Positions 61,369 through 64,000 of a stretch of DNA of 64,000 bases are shown here, in pieces. The first letter of the stretch is position 1. Each line of letters begins with the position of its first letter. A model generated the notes under the pieces. It saw nothing but the letters and a program-made list of their open reading frames with translations, was not told the DNA's origin and ran no database searches. Location: contig NZ_CANLQB010000015.1 of assembly GCF_947493125.1 (NCBI RefSeq), forward strand, positions 1 through 64,000, written 5' to 3'. The DNA comes from an uncultured Roseobacter sp. (lineage in GTDB: Bacteria; Pseudomonadota; Alphaproteobacteria; Rhodobacterales; Rhodobacteraceae). The position numbers were made by a program, and so were the translations under genes.

Positions 61369-61587
61369 GGGGCCGCCAAGCGACTAAGAATTCAACGGAT
61401 AGACCGGGCCAACGGAATAATGGTGGCTGTACGCGCTCAGGTTATTACCTTTCGGGTTCTTGCTCATAGACAGTAGTGTATGAACGTCACCTGCCAGCGT
61501 CGGCGCCAACACCAAAACACTGCGATCGCTCCGACGGTGCCGCCGAGCCTAGACCAGATCATCGCTGCATGTTCAATGAATAAGCGG

Positions 61588-62991
61588 CTACTCGCTTGGG
61601 ACGACCGGCTGGAACAATACTGCTTCCAACTGCGCCGCCAAGGACAGCAGCTGCACATCAGCGCCGGGCTTGCCAACCAATTGCGCTCCGATTGGCAAAC
61701 CGTTGCCGTCTTGGCCCAAGCGCAAAATGACAACCGGCCAACCCAAGACGGTTATCGGCAGTGTAAATTGCGTAAGCGCATCAAAATAACCTAGCGGCCC
61801 GGCACCTGTTTCAAAAACGGTGTCGTATGAACGCACGCCGCCTTGGTCACGCACTGGAAGAATGTGTCGGAACGCACAGATTGCCGTCACGGGCAAGAGC
61901 AACGCATCGAGACGCTCAAAGCTGGCCTCCGCAGAGGTACGATGGTTGGCAAGAAATTCGAGACATTCCATATGGCGATCCGTACTGCGTCGGTAGCCTT
62001 TATGAATATGCCTGATGAAACCCTTAGACTGATCTGCCGCGCGTTTGTCACGTCTCATCATCCAACGGATCAGCCAAGGGATCAGTGCGCCCGTCTCGTA
62101 TCCAATCATCTCACCGCCAACTCTGTAGACGTCGGCATCAAAAAGTTGCCCCATCGAATCTGTCTCGGTTTGAAAGCCTCCGGCGTTCAGGCGGGTCTCA
62201 ACTTCGCGCCAAGCAATAAGAGTGTCTTCGTCAACTGGCGATTGATCCGCAGGAGACCAAACACCGACGGTGGGCTGAGTTGCTCGCTTTGGTTCAGGTC
62301 CAGCACTGGGTTCAAGCAAACGCCAAACCGTGTTCAGATCGGCAACCGAACGTGCCGTCAGCCCAAACCGCGCAAAATGATCTAAGCAGTTTTTGCCAGG
62401 CAGAAGGCCATCATTGGGCCAAAGCCCTTCTGTTGGGGTGTAAGATGCGACACCACACCATGCAGCTGGTATTCGGAGTGAGCCACTCAGGTCTGCGCCC
62501 ACATCAAGTAGGCTCATCCCGCTTGCGACCGCGGCTGCGCCACCACCCGTACTTCCACCGGTCGTGAACGCCGGGTCATGTGGATTGCGGGTTGGCCCAC
62601 GTCGAACATTGGCTGTTTGAAAGTCCATCGCATGTGGGGGGAGGGCTGTTTTGCCCGTCACCACGGCCCCAAGCGCTTGCAGGCGGGTAACGAGTGAGGC
62701 GCTCCTGTCGTCGACTTTCTTAGTGCAGCGTTCTAGCCCGAATGAACGGGGCCAACCTGCGACAGCGATTTGGTCCTTTATGGAAATGGGCAATCCGTTC
62801 AGAGGTCCGCGAACTTCGATAGGGCAAGTTTCGTCGCGCAGTTCAAAGGCGTTTACGATCCTTTCAACCGCATCGCGCCTTCTGGTCAGCTCAAGATAAT
62901 GTTCGATCCGGTGCTGCGTATCTGCAATCTGTCGAGCAATCTCTGCCAGTGAAGGGATCGTATCAAGGGCGAGGAGGGCGTTTTGGGTCAT
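61588..62991 (-). CDS. Amidase signature family enzyme
   Basis: The 467-residue protein has the Ser-cisSer-Lys triad of amidases: Lys72 in ISIKDQIA, Ser147 in GGSTGGG and nucleophile Ser171 in GADLSGSLRIPA. It hydrolyses amides, with family members acting on aryl amides, fatty-acid amides and nylon oligomers; substrate not evident. No signal peptide. Its start lies divergent from nothing obvious; it is convergent with the acetyltransferase gene. Confidence 0.9.
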   Translation of the reverse strand: MTQNALLALDTIPSLAEIARQIADTQHRIEHYLELTRRRDAVERIVNAFELRDETCPIEVRGPLNGLPISIKDQIAVAGWPRSFGLERCTKKVDDRSASLVTRLQALGAVVTGKTALPPHAMDFQTANVRRGPTRNPHDPAFTTGGSTGGGAAAVASGMSLLDVGADLSGSLRIPAAWCGVASYTPTEGLWPNDGLLPGKNCLDHFARFGLTARSVADLNTVWRLLEPSAGPEPKRATQPTVGVWSPADQSPVDEDTLIAWREVETRLNAGGFQTETDSMGQLFDADVYRVGGEMIGYETGALIPWLIRWMMRRDKRAADQSKGFIRHIHKGYRRSTDRHMECLEFLANHRTSAEASFERLDALLLPVTAICAFRHILPVRDQGGVRSYDTVFETGAGPLGYFDALTQFTLPITVLGWPVVILRLGQDGNGLPIGAQLVGKPGADVQLLSLAAQLEAVLFQPVVPSE

Positions 62992-63028
62992 GACGGTGCC
63001 GTGCTATGAAAACACCGCAGCGATACGA

Positions 63029-63955
63029 TCAGATTAGAGTTCCCGCTTTTCCATTCGTGCTTTTTTGCGTCACCGGGAAATAGATAAGTGCTGACAACTC
63101 CGTCTCGGGGGCGTTTGGATTGGCGGAAAGATAAGTCTCGTACATCCAAGCCTTGCGGAAACTGAGTCCAAGCTGGTCAAACCCCGCACGGACAAAGCGA
63201 TGCCATGTCAAATGTAGCCCGGCGTAAGGGCCGAAATGTGGAAAAACCGCAAAGAGCCCACCGGGCAATAGACGCCGGTCAGTTGACCAATCGAGGGGCT
63301 TGTCCTGTGACAGGAGCACGCCATAGTGGGCAGTGGCAGATGGGTCGTCGAACCCTCTGGGTCCTTCCGGAAATGCCGTTGCCATTTCTCCTGCCCGCTC
63401 ATCGATTTCTGTCCACAGCTCCTGGAAGCAATGATTGATCGCAGCCAAATCACCAAAGTAGCGCCCATTTCGCACCCCCTTTGATGTGCGGTAGCAAAGC
63501 CACTGGTCTGGCACGTCGACCAAATCACATTGGGCATTCAAGGCGCGGGACGACAAAGGCAGCAGGAAAGGACGTGGAGGGAGCCCCTGTCGTTCCTCGG
63601 TCAAACCGTGCATGCGGAAGGCGTGTGGGGTGCAGCCGAAATGGGCAGTGAAAGCGCGGGTCAGCGCCGCATGGGTTTGAAATCCCACGTCTAATGCGAT
63701 GTCAATCACGCGGGCTTTTGTTTCTTGCAACGCCAGAGCCGCGCGTTCCAACCGACGACTCTTAATGTAGCCGGCCACGGTTTCACCCGTAACCCTGGCA
63801 AACTGCCGTTGGAAGTGATGCTGTGCCATTCCTGCATCACGTGCGAGCGTGGCAGTTCGCAATGGGGCCGCCAGATCTGACTCGATTGCTCGGCAAACTT
63901 CGCTCATTCTCTCTGCCATTGATTGCGTTTTCGCGTTCTTGATTTTGTCTCTCAT
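63029..63955 (-). CDS. AraC-family regulator with GyrI-like domain
   Basis: The 308-residue protein combines an N-terminal AraC-type pair of helix-turn-helix motifs (LARDAGMAQHHFQRQFARVTGETVAGYIKSRRLERAAL and GFQTHAALTRAFTAHFGCTPHAFR regions) with a C-terminal GyrI-like ligand-binding domain (LPGGLFAVFPHFGPYAGLHLTWH). Such regulators respond to small hydrophobic compounds. ATG 63955 is used; it lies 37 bases upstream of the amidase gene on the same strand, so both may form an operon. Confidence 0.83.
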   Translation of the reverse strand: MRDKIKNAKTQSMAERMSEVCRAIESDLAAPLRTATLARDAGMAQHHFQRQFARVTGETVAGYIKSRRLERAALALQETKARVIDIALDVGFQTHAALTRAFTAHFGCTPHAFRMHGLTEERQGLPPRPFLLPLSSRALNAQCDLVDVPDQWLCYRTSKGVRNGRYFGDLAAINHCFQELWTEIDERAGEMATAFPEGPRGFDDPSATAHYGVLLSQDKPLDWSTDRRLLPGGLFAVFPHFGPYAGLHLTWHRFVRAGFDQLGLSFRKAWMYETYLSANPNAPETELSALIYFPVTQKSTNGKAGTLI

Positions 63956-64000
63956 GTTTAAGTTGCACAATCACTTACAGTTTATGGCCAGAACTATACC

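Overview
The window looks like Alphaproteobacteria, most probably Rhodobacterales (roseobacter group). Grounds for this are a DUF1403-ScpB gene pair of the kind seen on rhizobial and roseobacter replicons, several Crp/Fnr paralogues, DUF1127 and RSP_7527-like small proteins, a GAAC-N7-GAAC SOS box of the alphaproteobacterial type and GGAAC-N16-CGTT (EcfG-like) promoters. No rRNA, tRNA or CRISPR array was seen. Whether this is chromosome or a large plasmid cannot be decided from the sequence.

Bases 1-15,733 are an accessory, defence-rich island. A tightly overlapping set (DUF1403, ScpB-like, TIR-like protein) is followed by six 22-bp direct repeats, an AAA/DUF4143 ATPase coupled to an Mrr-type nuclease, a complete QatABCD anti-phage system (KAP ATPase, QatB, QueC-like, TatD-like), and an LA2681-type HEPN protein with an intact RX4H motif. 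On the other strand come a GGCT-fold-like protein and an ImmA/XRE pair with a palindromic operator candidate facing a small basic, internally duplicated protein. A tyrosine recombinase closes the island.

Bases 15,867-31,722 hold stress, DNA-repair and surface functions. A class II CPD photolyase and a cryptochrome/photolyase protein share an 8-bp overlap and are read from a palindromic, bidirectional EcfG-like promoter. A seven-gene, fully overlapping minus-strand cluster (three GT2 proteins, one GT4, acyl-CoA dehydrogenase homologue, PIG-L deacetylase, NodS-like methyltransferase) probably makes an unknown glycan or glycolipid. Next come a large catalase overlapping a Crp/Fnr regulator gene, and a Y-family DNA polymerase with an SOS box.

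Bases 31,955-51,452 form a general-stress and envelope region. It contains MgtC, an FAD/NAD(P)-binding protein, CsbD, two more Crp/Fnr regulators sharing an unusual C-terminal signature, DUF1127, a host-attachment protein, an RHH regulator with a PHB-depolymerase-like esterase and a C45 hydrolase, a transglutaminase, DUF4112, YqaE/Pmp3, YciF/DUF892, a 22-residue membrane peptide, a holin-superfamily/DUF3618 operon, YihY, a membrane-anchored EEP-family enzyme, an AI-2E transporter, GlsB/YeaQ and a double PRC-barrel protein.

Bases 51,844-64,000 carry a second DUF421 protein, an ISKra4-type insertion sequence that appears to have removed the start of a Bcr/CflA-type exporter, small membrane proteins, a frameshifted VOC relic, a LysR regulator with an overlapping DUF1499/oxidoreductase/serine-hydrolase set, an acetyltransferase, an amidase and an AraC-GyrI regulator.
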